A stretch of 64,000 nucleotides of DNA, taken from contig JALUTQ010000009.1 in assembly GCA_032718865.1 (NCBI GenBank), positions 248,001-312,000 of the forward strand, given 5' to 3'. Positions 34,687-45,524 of this stretch are shown piece after piece; the first letter of the stretch is position 1, and each line of letters starts with the position of its first letter. A program made the position numbers and the translations under genes. Origin of the DNA: Tilletia caries (taxonomy: Eukaryota; Basidiomycota; Exobasidiomycetes; Tilletiales; Tilletiaceae). The notes beneath the pieces were generated by a model that saw only the letters and a program-made list of their open reading frames with translations, was not told the DNA's origin and did not search any database.

Positions 34687-36230
34687 ATGCTTCCTGACAC
34701 TGCCGGAGCCGGAGAGCGCAGTCCGGCCCAGCAATCCGACGACCCCGACGCTTCGCGCCTCCAGCACATTGAGGCACTCGAAGCCGAGGATTTGGCCGCA
34801 GCGGAGGACCTGCAACGGAGAGAGGCAGCGCTCCAAGCAGCCAGGCGGTCGCATGAAGAGCAACGAAGGGCCCGGCGGAGGACCATCCAGCAGCTTCGGA
34901 CGGACGATCAAGGGCCGCAGCCGATGGACTCTGTTTCGCAAGCAGGATCGGTCGCCAATGGGGCTTTGAGCCAGATCCAGGCCCAGTTGGGAACGCTCAC
35001 TGAGCTGATCTCGGCCAACCGTCGCGAGATGTTGGAGCGTTTCCGTAACTTGGAGAGCGCGGGAGACGCTTCGCTGGCGCAGCCGAGGCCGCCTATGGCG
35101 GGCCCAAACCCAGCGCCTCAGGTTCAGTTCGTCCCTCAACCCCAGCAGCTGGCGCAGTTCCCCCCCAGCATCAGTACCCAGCAGCGGGCCCGGCCCCCTT
35201 TCTCCTTGGCAACGCCGGACCGAGGCTCGCAGATCCTTACCAGAGGGCGTCTAGACCCTCCGCCATCACTCCCTTCACGTTCGGCCAGTCTGTTCCCTTC
35301 CAACAGCCCCCCGCGGGGTCAGGATTTGTCCCGTATCCCGGTCCCTTCCCCCCGCAAAGGCAAGACGGAGGATTTTTGGCAGGACAGGCCACAAACACCC
35401 AGCCCGGCCGAAACTTGCCGCATCTGCAGCCACAGTACGGTCAGGCTCGACAGCCTCCCGCGGGCGCAGCAAGCGCCGCAGCACAGACGGATATTGCGCA
35501 GTCCTTCCGACGGAACGATTGTCCAAGGTCGAAGGACATTGGACACTTCGATCCGGATGATCAAAGGACGAAGGCATACCTGTGGTGGCAGAAGCTCGAG
35601 CACTTCACCGTGGTCTCCCGATACGGGAAAGCGGACACTCTCCCTGTCCTCATGAGCTGCATGCAAGGCAGAGCGGAAACCTGGATATCGTCGATCCAGC
35701 CCATTCCCACCACATGGTCGCAGTGGAGAAAGGCGTTCCTACAGGAGTTCAATCCGTCGGCAACGAAGGCCCACATGGATCTGGATGGGCGCAAATTTGA
35801 GCCAGACAAAGAGAACATGTCGGCCTACCTGCACGAGAAGTACAGTCTGGTTGGGCAGTGGCAGGTGGCAAACGCACTGGAAAGGGGTCTGTTAGACGAG
35901 GATCGTGAGGAAATTCGAGACGTAGTGGGACGGATCAGCATCATGGATCTCATTTTCTACGTTCATCAGGGTCTCCCGGCGGAGTGGAAGCTCGAGACCG
36001 ACAATGTCAAGGCTTCAGCTCAGTCGTGGTCCGACTATCGGTCTGCGATGGTCGAAAAGGAGGACACTGTTCGAAATGCGCACGCGGAGAGACAAGCTCT
36101 TATGCGCAGCTCGATCTCACGACAGACGCCCAGAGCGGAAGTCGCTCCCAGGTTCACCTCCCGGGCGGTCCCGACTGTCGCTTGGTCACAACCAGACAAC
36201 GAGAAGAAGAAGGCGAGAGCGGAGGATTGA
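34687..36230 (+). pseudogene. Retrotransposon gag, one frame change, closed by TGA
   Basis: The ATG at 34687 opens a coiled-coil-like region (EALEAEDLAAAEDLQRREAA), then a Gln/Pro-rich linker. The frame changes near the C7 run at 35160-35166, after which the other frame reads naturally (FVPYPGPFPPQRQDG). It continues through the retrotransposon Gag domain (FDPDDQRTKAYLWWQKLEHF, CMQGRAETWI, WSQWRKAFLQEFNP, YLHEKYSLVGQW) to TGA at 36228-36230. Ty3-type Gag forms virus-like particles and normally ends in a zinc knuckle; here the knuckle lies beyond the stop. A 15-codon in-frame upstream ORF (34636-34683) ends at TAG three bases before the ATG. Confidence 0.85.
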
Positions 36231-39200
36231 GCCTTGGGGCGGTGTTACTTGTGTCAGACGGTCGGTCACTTTGCCCGGGACTGCCCTTCCAATCCGGATT
36301 CGGCACGCGGTGTTCGACGAGACGAGCGGCTCGCGGCACGTCGCGCCGTCGCCGGCGAGGCCGTCGAGCACAGCAGCGGAGAGGAGGCCAGTGGGGAGAG
36401 CGACGACGAGGACGGGGTGGGCGCCGTGGCGATAGCACGTCGCATCAACTCGGTCGCCGACGCACCCGATCTCTCAGCCGCTCCCGACGACGACCAGGCC
36501 TTCGTCCGAGGCCTCACATCGGATCTGCCGGGCTCTCGTTTTCGGATCACGCAGGCCGGAACGCTTGCGGTTTGGGTGGACGGCTCAACGACGCGCTACG
36601 ACATCTGCCCCGACTCGGGAGCGGATCTGTCCACGATCTCGTCGTCGACTCTCGCTGCTGTCTCGCCGGGCGCGGCGGTTCTAGCCCCAGCTAGGGTAGA
36701 GATCCAAGGATACGCGGGAGGTACGGCGCAGAAGCCGACAGGAGTGGTGCGATTGCCTCTGCACTTTCAGGCGGTCAACGGGGAGCGAGTGTCAAGAGAA
36801 GCGGAATTTCATGTGGTCTCAGAGTGCGCCGATGGCTGGTTATTGGGAGCGGACAACCTCGCGCATTTTGGATTTGTGGTCAATCTGCGAGATCGGGTGG
36901 TGACATTGGCGGACGATGATGCCGTCAAGATTCCCCTCAAGAATGGAAAGGGTGTCGACCCGGCCGCCCGACTTCTTCGCGTGTCCACGCCCACCACTAT
37001 CCCGGCCCACTCGAGCGCTCTCATCCCGGTCTGCCCGCCCAAGCAGGAAGCTACTCTATTGCCGTACCTTTTCCAGCACGACGACCTCCCGGAACAGTGG
37101 ATCGCGGCTGGAAAGGGTTTGGTCGGTCCACTGACCCGTGGGGTCCTCTTCATCAACGCGAGCGATCGTCCAGTTCAACTGCTGGCTAATGAGGCTCTGG
37201 GCGAGCTGCAGGCGATTGATGCGGTTCTGGGGACGGCAGCCAGCCCTCAGGAAGCCATGACCTTGGCGGCCGTCCACGAAACCATCGAACGTTTGCACGC
37301 GGAGGAGATCCGCCGCAGAGTCGCGGACTGGGGGGTGGTGGAAAAGTTCAGGGCCTGGACACGAGAGGCTGGAGATGAAGGACTTGCCGCAGCATCACGC
37401 GCCATCCGACTCGGCCCTTCGGACCGGCGGCTCCAGTTCGGAGACGACCCGGACACGGACGACGTTCTGCCGGAGGTCGATATTCCATCGCCCCGCTCGA
37501 CGGTTCAGAAGGTTGCGGTGTCAGGATCCCTCTCTGCGGTGCAACGAGAGCGGCTCGCTCAAGTGCTTTCTCAGCGCGCAATTTGGCCGACGCCCTCTCG
37601 CCCCATCGGGCTGTACAACGGGGGCGAGATGTCCATCAAGCTCAAGCCCGAGTTCGCCGCCTGGACTCACGCCGAGGCGCCCAGACGGACCAGTCCGGAG
37701 CAGAGAAAGGCCATAGACGAGACCTTGAACGAGCACGATAAACTGGGCATCTCCGAGCCAGCTTCGGGATCGTTCGCTTTCGGGGTGGTTCTGGTTCGTC
37801 AGCGTGGTAAGATCCGGTTCTGCAACGATTATCGACCTCTGAACAAGGTTACCGTCGACGATGTTTATCCAATGCCCACCAACGACGATGTCTTCGACGC
37901 GTTGGGACCGGCTCGGTGGTTCTCGACGGTGGATATGAACAAGGGATATCATCAGATCGGTATCGTCGCCGAGAGCCGCGATCTTACGGGCTTTGTGACG
38001 TTTAGGGGTCTTCGAAGGTACGGGCGCATGCCGTTCGGATTGAAGGGAGCGCCTAGCTTCTTCCAGAGGGTGATCGATCGCGTTCTAGGTCCCACCCGAT
38101 GGAAGTTCGCGCTCGCCTATCTGGACGACATTGTCATCTACTCGATGACGTTCGAGGAGCACGTCGACCATATCCGTACCGTGCTCACGGCCATTGAGCA
38201 GGCGGGGTTGACGGTGAGCCCGAGCAAATGTTTCTTTGCCTTCTCTAGCATTGCATTGCTGGGGTACAAAGTGACATATTTAAGTCTCAGAACAGACGTC
38301 GAGAAGACCAGAGCGGTAACCGAGTTCCCTGCCCCGCGCTCACGGACGGAGGTGAAGCGTTTCTACGCTATGGCGGGTTGGTATCGTCGCTTCATTCCCG
38401 ACTTTGCCCGCCGCGCCCGACCTTTGGCAGACCTTAGCCGCCAAGACGATCCGTCGGCGCCTTTCTTCTGGTCGGCGGCGGCGGCGGCTGCCTTCGACGA
38501 TCTGAAGGGGGCGCTCGTAGCCGCACCGGTTCTCCGCCGGCCGGACTATGGCCGTCCGTTCATTCTATCGGTCGATGCCTCGTCTGCGGGATTTGGGCCC
38601 GTTCTCGCACAAACGGACGATGATGGTCACGAGCACCCGGTCATCTTCTTGTCCAGGCAAACGAAGGAAGGCGAGAGCAAGCTCCCGGCCACGCATCTGG
38701 AGCTGGTGGCGCTGCATTGGTGTATCGGGAAGCTGAAGCAGTACCTTGACGGATCAGAGCTGGAGGTTAGGACAGACCACAAGGCACTATTGTGGCTGTG
38801 GTCGATCAAGTCCAACGAGCTGACAGGTCGTTTGGACAAGCTTCGTCTTGCGCTGGCGCCGCTGGAAGGGAAGGTACAGGTGGTGCATAAGGCAGGGGGG
38901 GTCAATGTCGTGGCTGATGCTCTTTCCCGTGCTCCTGTCCCAGTCCTTCCAGAAGCAGCAGATCAAGAGTCGACCGTGGAGATCGAGTTTCAGGCAGCTG
39001 AGCCTCCAGGCCGATCTGCGGTGCGTGGTCTCGGCGCCGGGACGGTCAGCGTGGCTCACGACACAGATCCGGGCGCCTCGTGGGACGGCGACTACAGCCA
39101 GGACCCGCATTGGCGGACAATTTGGCTGCGCCTGTCAACCAAGCAGCCCTCATTGCCGTTTGTCCTCGACCAGGGACGGATTTGGTTGCCAAAGCCGGGC

Positions 39201-40681
39201 GAGGGCGACGGGAAGAGGCTTTGTGTCCCGGAGGCACGGGTTACAGAGGTGCTGCGAGAGTACCACTCCAGCATTCGAGCCGCGCATCCGGGGGTGCACG
39301 GGACGGTCGAGCTGATACAGCGGCACATGTTCTTCCACGACATGCGAGCGCGGGTGAAGCAGTTCATTCTGGAGTGCTACGAATGCCAGACCAACAAGAA
39401 TCGACGTCAACGAAGGCATGGACTTCTGGAGCCCCTCAGGGAGCCCCACGAGGTTTGGGCATGTCTAGGGATCGACTTCGTCACCGGGGTGCCCACCACC
39501 GAGTCGGGGATGGACACGATCACAGTGGTCTCGGACAAGTTCAGCAAATTCGCGATGTTCTACCCCTCCCAGAAGACGGACGATGCGAAAAAGACCGCTC
39601 AGCGATTCCTTGAGCACGTCTTCCCGCTCACAGGCCTGCCACAGAAGTTGATTTCGGACCGAGACGCCCGCTTCACCAGCGCGTTCTGGCAGGAGGTGTT
39701 TTTCGTCCCTGCAGATCACGCTGGGCATGAGCACCCCTTACCACCCACAGACCGATGGGCAGGTGGAACGGCTGAACGAAACGATGTGTACGATGCTCCG
39801 TCACTACGTCAGTGTGCGTCAAACTGATTGGGACTCCAAGCTTCCGATTCTTGCTATGGCCTATAACAACCGGCGACACTCGAGCACTAGCTTCTCTCCA
39901 TACGAATTGGTCTTCGGGCAGCAACCTCGGCTTTTTCGGCCTGCAGGAGGACACAACAGCTTCCACAGGAACGCCCGTTCACTCTGCTTGGGTCGACGAC
40001 CTGCGAGCGGCACGCACGGAGGCGGGAGTGGTGATCGAGATGTCCTCTGCTCGACAGAAGGTCTGGTTCGACGCCCATCGCGACGAGCTCGTCCTCAAAG
40101 AGGGGGAGTATGTGTGGGTTGACCTTCGAAACTACCACGCGCCGCTGGATTCGGAGGCGGTTGCACGGCGCAAGCTTTCGGCCAAATATGCCGGCCTTTT
40201 TCGGGTCGTTGAGGTGGTGGGAAAGCGGGCGTACCGACTTCATCTCCCCGGCTGGTTTCGGGCTCACGACGTATTCCCAGTCGACGCCCTCGTTCGGTTC
40301 CAAGGCGACGCGTCGAAGGTGCGGCCTCGCCCTGTTCACGCCCTCGATAGTGCGGAGGGGGAGGATGAGCAGCATGTGTTCGGTTATCTCGGCCGCCGAC
40401 CCACCCTCTTCGACGATGGGAAGGCGTTTGATTACCTTGTGGAGTGGTCCAATGAGCCACCCACCTGGCAGCAAGACTCTCGCCTACTTCATCTCGCCTG
40501 GGCAAAGCGGGACTTCGAAAAGGCGGCACGACAGCATTTATGCGTCACCCGTCTGCCCCGTGCAACCACCATCATTCTCCCAGGACACGAGGAGGAAGCC
40601 CGTCAGGCCGACGAGCAGGAGGATCAAGCAGCGTTGGCTGCGGACTCGGGACGTCAGCCCTCGCGGACGAGGGCAGTGTAA
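36231..40681 (+). pseudogene. Retrotransposon pol: PR-RT-RH-IN-chromodomain, two frame changes
   Basis: It is in frame with the end of gag, separated only by the TGA. Order seen: CCHC knuckle CYLCQTVGHFARDC (36243-36284); aspartic protease with PDSGAD (about 36608); RT with FSTVDMNKGYHQI and catalytic YLDD (about 38118); RNase H (VDASSAGFG, ELVALHW, TDHKAL, VVADALSR); integrase HHCC zinc finger ending CYECQTNK and core residues DFVTGVP...SDRDARFTS; and a C-terminal chromodomain-like segment (FDYLVEWSNEPPTWQQD), the chromovirus targeting module. The frame changes at T5 runs 39699-39703 and 39932-39936, both inside integrase. No ATG begins this part; translation would need stop readthrough or an upstream start. 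Confidence 0.88.
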
Positions 40682-40692
40682 GCGGGGGCGTA

Positions 40693-41008
40693 TGTAAGGA
40701 GCCGCCTGAGGGCCCTGCATGGGTAACGTTCATTTTCCTGATTCGGTTCGATTCGATGTTCCAGACTCAGTCGCAACGTATCCGTACGTCGCGCCTTCAC
40801 TGTCCTTACACGGTAGTTGCGTTCCATCTTCTCATTTCCCTCAGTGTATATAAGAGGGGAACGATCCACGCTCATTCCCCTCTCTAGCCCCTCAGAATAT
40901 CAAGTACACACACAGCATATCCTCTCTCTCAGACTCTCCTTGACTCCTTTTCGTTCTTCGTTCGCGGTTCTGGTTCAGCTCTTGATTGACGCTTCACAGC
41001 TCATCACA
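40693..41008 (+). repeat. 3' LTR
   Basis: 316 bp, same length as the 5' LTR with three substitutions. TATATAAG is at 40847-40854. A purine-rich stretch just before it (AAGCGGGGGCG, 40680-40690) is the probable polypurine tract for plus-strand priming. Confidence 0.97.
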
Positions 41009-42632
41009 GAATGACTCTGGCCGACGTAGCCATTCTCTCCCGTCCCGTCCGCTTTCAGCATGTCGCACACCTTCCGAATCTTGCGGAACTCGAAGAACCA
41101 TCGACTCTTCTGAGGCGCCTACTCAGCCCACGCCGCGCTCCTGTCTTGCGTCTTCTTGAAGTGCTCGAGATGCAGAGCGAGCAGTGGTCCATCTGCGTGG
41201 TCGGTCAGCTGGGCGGGCGGGGAGGCCAGGGCGATTCCAGAGAGGCCGTCAGGATTTAACGAACCACCGACGTCTGCATCAGCTCCTGGCCACTTCGGGG
41301 CTCGAAGTGGTACCAAAGAGTGGGCCTGTAGAAAAGAAAGAAAGAAAGAAAGTGCATGTCAGAAACCTCCTCACCGATCTCATGAAAGCACACACGTACC
41401 TGAAGTCAGAACGCTCTTCCTCCAGCGCCAGAGCCTGCCAGGCGGTCTGGATGTTGGTGCTCAACCCCGTATCGACTGAAGGGGGACAAAGGGTCCACCA
41501 AAGCCAACAGTGTTCAGTCATCGGCATCAAGCGAGCCCAATTGTAGGCGGATCAGAACGAAGACTCACAGAACTCATAAAATTGTCGCCACCAGCGTGAT
41601 CCATAGCTACCAGGCACCCCAAGGGCCCCTATTGTATCCATGACCCCGATGAACCGGATCTTTGGCGGCTCGATGCGCGGCCCGCGCTCCGTCCTTTCCA
41701 CATCACCCTCGATTTCCACCTCTACCGTCGCTCCAGGGTTCTCCGACGTGCGTCTTGCCCCGTTCACATGAGAAGGTCCTGACCTGTGACCACGACCCTT
41801 ACCGCCGACCAAGCTGCTGAACTTGAAGTTCCAAGCAGTCTCCTGGCCCGGAGCAGTCTTCGCAGTTGCAGCGTGTTGCTGCATCACCAGACTCTCGACC
41901 CGGGACGACTCCTCACTCGGCCACTTTTCCGTGTAGCGCCAGAAGACCTGCGCAGCCAAATCCGTCTGCTGAGGGTCAGAGGGCAAGCGCTGGCGGTAAG
42001 CCTTGTAGATTGCCTGGATGTGTGCAAGTTGGGCCTTCTCCATGATGCCCGCCCATACGGTGAAGCCGGAGAGAGCGCGGGCAATGTACATGCCGCGGAA
42101 GAAGCCAAGGAGAAAAAATTCGTCGCCGTCGTTGTAATTATCGACGAGGAACGAGTACACCTCGATGAGATTATCAGCCAGACCAGCCCCCGTACTGCCT
42201 GGATTCCGAAGATGAAAGGGTCAGGGGCCATAGACGTAAGAAGGCAGTGTTTTTGATATTACGCACCCGCAATGATGTTCGCCAACAGTCCGTTTGAAGT
42301 ACGGACTCCGTCCTGATAAAAGCAGATCTGAGGTATTCCTTTGACATCCACGGCCTTGATTTCCTGACCAAGTAGTGTAACGTGCGTCAACATCGTTGGA
42401 CTCAGTCAGAGCTACGCTTCGATATGTGCTGAGGAAGGGAATCCTACACTCACATTAATCAGGTTGTCATCAGATGCCCGCGGTTTGAATCCCTGGACGA
42501 GAGCACCCGTTCGACTGCTACAGGTACTGTCGAGGAGGAGAACGAGCTTCTTCTTATGATGTATTGTCGTTTCAGGGTGCCTGTGATGGGATGTGGGCTT
42601 GGGAAAACGGCCAGGAGAGGTTCAAGTGCCAT
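41009..42632 (-). pseudogene. DUF2235 (alpha/beta-hydrolase-like) pseudogene, 5' part
   Basis: Coding blocks on the minus strand: KKKLVLLLDSTCSS (about 42530-42450); EIKAVDVKGIPQICFYQDGV to 42267; exon 42198-41569 (AGLADNLIEVYSFLVDNYN, EFFLLGFFRGMYIARALSG, PKIRFIGVMDTIGALGVP); exon 41475-41400 (DTGLSTNIQTAWQALALEEE); then RPTLWYHFEP, ADVGGS and SRWFFEFRKIRKVCDMLKA. DUF2235 proteins carry a GFSRG nucleophile elbow; here it is GFFRG (about 42091-42105), so the catalytic Ser is lost. Other lesions: no usable AG before the second block, a frame break between GQELMQ and ADVGGS where the usual VWFPG segment is missing, an in-frame TAG (41119-41121), and the LTR insertion. The start is uncertain (ATG at 42630-42632 is in another frame). 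Confidence 0.8.
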
Positions 42633-43910
42633 CGTACCGTCGAGGTGGTCGGACAACCACCCTCGCGTGCGACTTCATTGGCGTGGCCGAGGGCTGAGGT
42701 TGCTAAGGTCTCCTCGCCGTGGAGGTTGGCCAGGGAGAAGTCGAGCTGGTCGGCTCACGGCTGTGGCTTTTGCTTCTCATCCTTACAGCATCTTCGGACA
42801 GTCGTGGTTCCCGTCTCTCCACTCCTTGAGACAAATGTCGTCGATGGCCTTGGGGATGAGGATGACGTTCGCGCATCGTTGGGATGATCTTGTGGACGCA
42901 CTCGAGCACTACAGAATCGCCGCTGCTGACGACGATCGTCGTGCCTTGAGCGGTGAGCTGCTAGGTATACTTGATGGACTTGGCCTGGGAAAAAGTAACG
43001 CCCTTCTCGTCAGCGCTATAGGAGATAGAGACTACACCAGGTTTCGTGGATTGAGCGTCGATTTGGCTTCAGTCGCAGAGGGGTTATTCACTACATGACT
43101 GTATGTGTGGATGTGGAGAGGGAAAGAGACAGAGTGTCAGTTCAGATCGTCAGGGTCTAAGCAGTGGCCTCAAAGACTCTCTCAACAGGCTGATGGATAC
43201 GAGGCTCGCTTCTAAGCCTGTGGGTGGCTCGGGCGATGTTGGAGGATCATGGGAGGAAGACAAGAAGGAAGTAATGTGTTCAGTGACGAGGAAATCACAC
43301 ACCAGGCGTATACAGGGCACTCACTGGGGATATGCGCTTGTTGCTGTCCGCTGCTGTCCGCTGCTGTCCACGTGGTTGTCATCGTTACTTTGTAGGAGGA
43401 GGGCGGGTGTGGAGAGGCCTTCTTGGGTTTCCGTCTTGGTCAATGATTGATGTTGCAATGCATAGCATCACTTCGTTCGGTGGGCGTATGCGAGAAAGCC
43501 TGAAAGCGATAGACCGGTCGGTGCGGCGACGCGGCGTGGGAAAGATCGTATACTTCTCCAAACGACGACGAAGCATTCCGTACGTGAACTCCGGTCATGC
43601 CCATTTGAGTGTCGTCCAGGCAGGCGAGAAGACAAGAGGCAGACGGAGGAAAACGGAGCGAAGAAAGACTCGCGGTCGACCGAGCTGCTGGTTCCGTTTA
43701 CCCGCATGCGCCGGAATCGAAGTTTGCAGCTAGGTTATCTGGCGTTGGACCACCGCCCGCGCAGGCGCCATCGACGTCCGTGTCGTCTTGAACACAGTCG
43801 GCGCTCACGAGCGGGAGAGTGAGTGGTCGTTGCGGAGCAAGGTGGCGGTGATGTCCTTCAATCGGCGACCGCTGGGTCGAGTCTGGTCGTACTTGACAAC
43901 CTAGCCGTTC

Positions 43911-43949
43911 AGCGTGAAGGTCCAGCGTGAAGGTCCAGCGTGAAGGTCC
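43911..43949. repeat. 13-bp tandem repeat x3
   Basis: AGCGTGAAGGTCC occurs three times in perfect tandem within the degenerate region. Confidence 0.85.
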
Positions 43950-45071
43950 AGACAGAGAGGAGGCGAGTAGACTTACAGGGCACGAACTGGAAACTGGGCA
44001 GTCGAGGAAGCGGCCAGGCCATTGATGCTCTGCGAAGGAAAGAAAGTAATAGTGATAAGAAGTGGATCAGGATATTGATTCCGCTCATGCACCTGCGAGA
44101 AGAGCGAGGGGATAAAGACTCACAGTCCAATGATCAATACGGCCCTGGAAGGACTAGTTCTGGTAGTGGAGAAAACTGTGGGAGGAGAAAGCATTCGTTC
44201 AGTAGCAACATCTCGAGCGATCAAGACACAAGTGGGCTTAAACTTGGTGAGGATGCAATCGGACTTACTTGGAGAATGACATGCCGCTCCTTCAGGACCT
44301 GCCATGTGACGAGGGCCCCCGACTTTCCCGTCGTTGGCGGGCGGGGAGGATCACGAAGGGGTCGGACGTAAGAAAGAAAGAGAAGGAATCTGATAAATGA
44401 CAAAGGCGATACCAAGCTGACGAAGCATGGAGAGGAACTTACCGCGTACAATCCCACCCCAGTCGATTCTGGAGCACTACCCCCTCCTCGCACCTCCCAT
44501 CTTACTGTTTACGTGCTAGCCCACAGCTGTGTGAACCGTTTCGAACCAGCGCACACAGCTGCGGGCAGCACGCGAACAGGAAGATGGGAAGGAGCTCGGA
44601 GGGGCAGAAGGGGTGGGAGACACTTCGCCCACTGTGCTCAAAGTGGGCGCTGGTGCGGACAAATCAACGACGCCTATGACCCGGTGGCTCCCGGTAGTGA
44701 GCACCTGGGAGTCCGACCGAGCCAAGGGACGTCGCAACCCCAATCCGCACCGTGGGACGCGAGAAGGTGCTACTGGGCGCCTCTCTCTCGTCCCGAGGTC
44801 TTCTCCCGGATGACACATATGCCACCCGGGAGGTGGGTGGAAGAAGAAAGAGGAAGTTGTCAGATAAATCCCTACAAAGCAAAGACATGAGTCCAAACCT
44901 GAACTTACCTCGAGCGACCTGGATCGACGACCGAGAGCGAACAACTGGGGGCAAGGGGAAAAAGGTAAGACGCAAAAGGCAAGAGGCATACTTGCTTACA
45001 ACAACGACCTGAGAGCGAGAGTCGAGAGTCCAGGGGCGACGGGCGAGAGACGAGAGGCGAGAAAAGGGAGA

Positions 45072-45351
45072 CGAGAAACGAGGCCGATGTTTTGTGGGGT
45101 TTGCTGGGTTTTGACGTTTTTTGTGCGTATCTGGTTTTGAAGTAGCCGAGGACGAATCCGGAGAACGGAGGGCAGAGAGTCGAGAGCCTGGAAGAGACGT
45201 GAGACGGGAGGCGAGAAACGAGGCCGTTTTTTGTAGGGTTTGCGGTTTTGAAGTTTTTTGTCGTATTTGGTTTGAAGTAGTTGAGTACGAATCCAGAGAA
45301 CTGAGGACAGAAATGCGAGAGGTGAGAACCGAGAGGCGAGAGTGCTGGAGG
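45072..45351. repeat. Two diverged tandem copies of a 140-bp unit
   Basis: CGAGAAACGAGGCCG starts both copies, at 45072 and 45212. Shared blocks include TTTTTTGT..CGTAT.TGGTTT.GAAGTAG, then a GACGAATCC/TACGAATCC block and a GAGAAC.GAGG block. Copy 2 has small deletions. Not coding as far as I can see. Confidence 0.75.
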
Positions 45352-45516
45352 AAGCGGAGAGCTTGGCCAATGTTCAATGATGGTCTACATCACTGTTACG
45401 CTCCTCGAACCAGAATCAGACTCACCATGGAACCGAGAGGAAGGGGGAAGCCGAGGCAATGTCGATGTCGATGTTAGTCTGTCAAAAGCAAAGCGAATCC
45501 ATAGATACTCACTGCC

Positions 45517-45524
45517 GTAGATGA
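45517..45524. repeat. Target-site duplication, left copy (GTAGATGA)
   Basis: Eight bases exactly repeated at 46312-46319 on the other side of the inverted-repeat element. Eight bp is the signature of hAT transposases. Confidence 0.9.

Larger units (their letters stand above)
34092..41008 (+). mobile_element. Ty3/gypsy chromovirus LTR retrotransposon, full length (6917 bp)
   Basis: It is bounded by 316-bp LTRs (34092-34407 and 40693-41008) that differ at three positions (about 99% identical) and by the GAATG duplication, so insertion is recent. The internal order is gag, CCHC knuckle, aspartic protease, reverse transcriptase, RNase H, integrase and chromodomain, which defines a chromovirus of the Metaviridae. 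Coding integrity is imperfect: a TGA separates gag from the knuckle, and three frame changes occur, at a C7 run (35160-35166) and two T5 runs (39699-39703 and 39932-39936). It lies inside the minus-strand DUF2235 gene in the opposite orientation. Confidence 0.97.
42633..45516 (-). other. Degenerate minus-strand coding remnants, family not identified
   Basis: No intact gene, but the minus strand shows short coding-like blocks with splice-like borders: TNIDIDIASASPFLSVPW (about 45475-45422, donor GTGAGT), GKSGALVTWQVLKERHVILQ (about 44340-44275, donor GTAAGT), STTRTSPSRAVLIIGL (about 44170-44125), SINGLAASSTAQFPVRAL (about 44025-43970), KYDQTRPSGRRLKDITA (about 43890-43840), VSISYSADEKGVTFSQAKS followed by an in-frame TAG (about 43045-42975), and NVILIPKAIDDICLKEWRDG (about 42865-42810). 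They could derive from one or several genes. The stop and a missing acceptor near 44370 argue for a pseudogene. Confidence 0.4.

Noticed and set aside
42470..42500. tRNA-like GGTTTGAATCC sequence
   Set aside because: No acceptor, D or anticodon stems can be formed around it, and it lies in the DUF2235 coding remnant.
42556..43098. 180-aa plus-strand ORF
   Set aside because: The opposite strand carries blocks with better coding character (VSISYSADEK, NVILIPKAIDD); the plus ORF has no domain.
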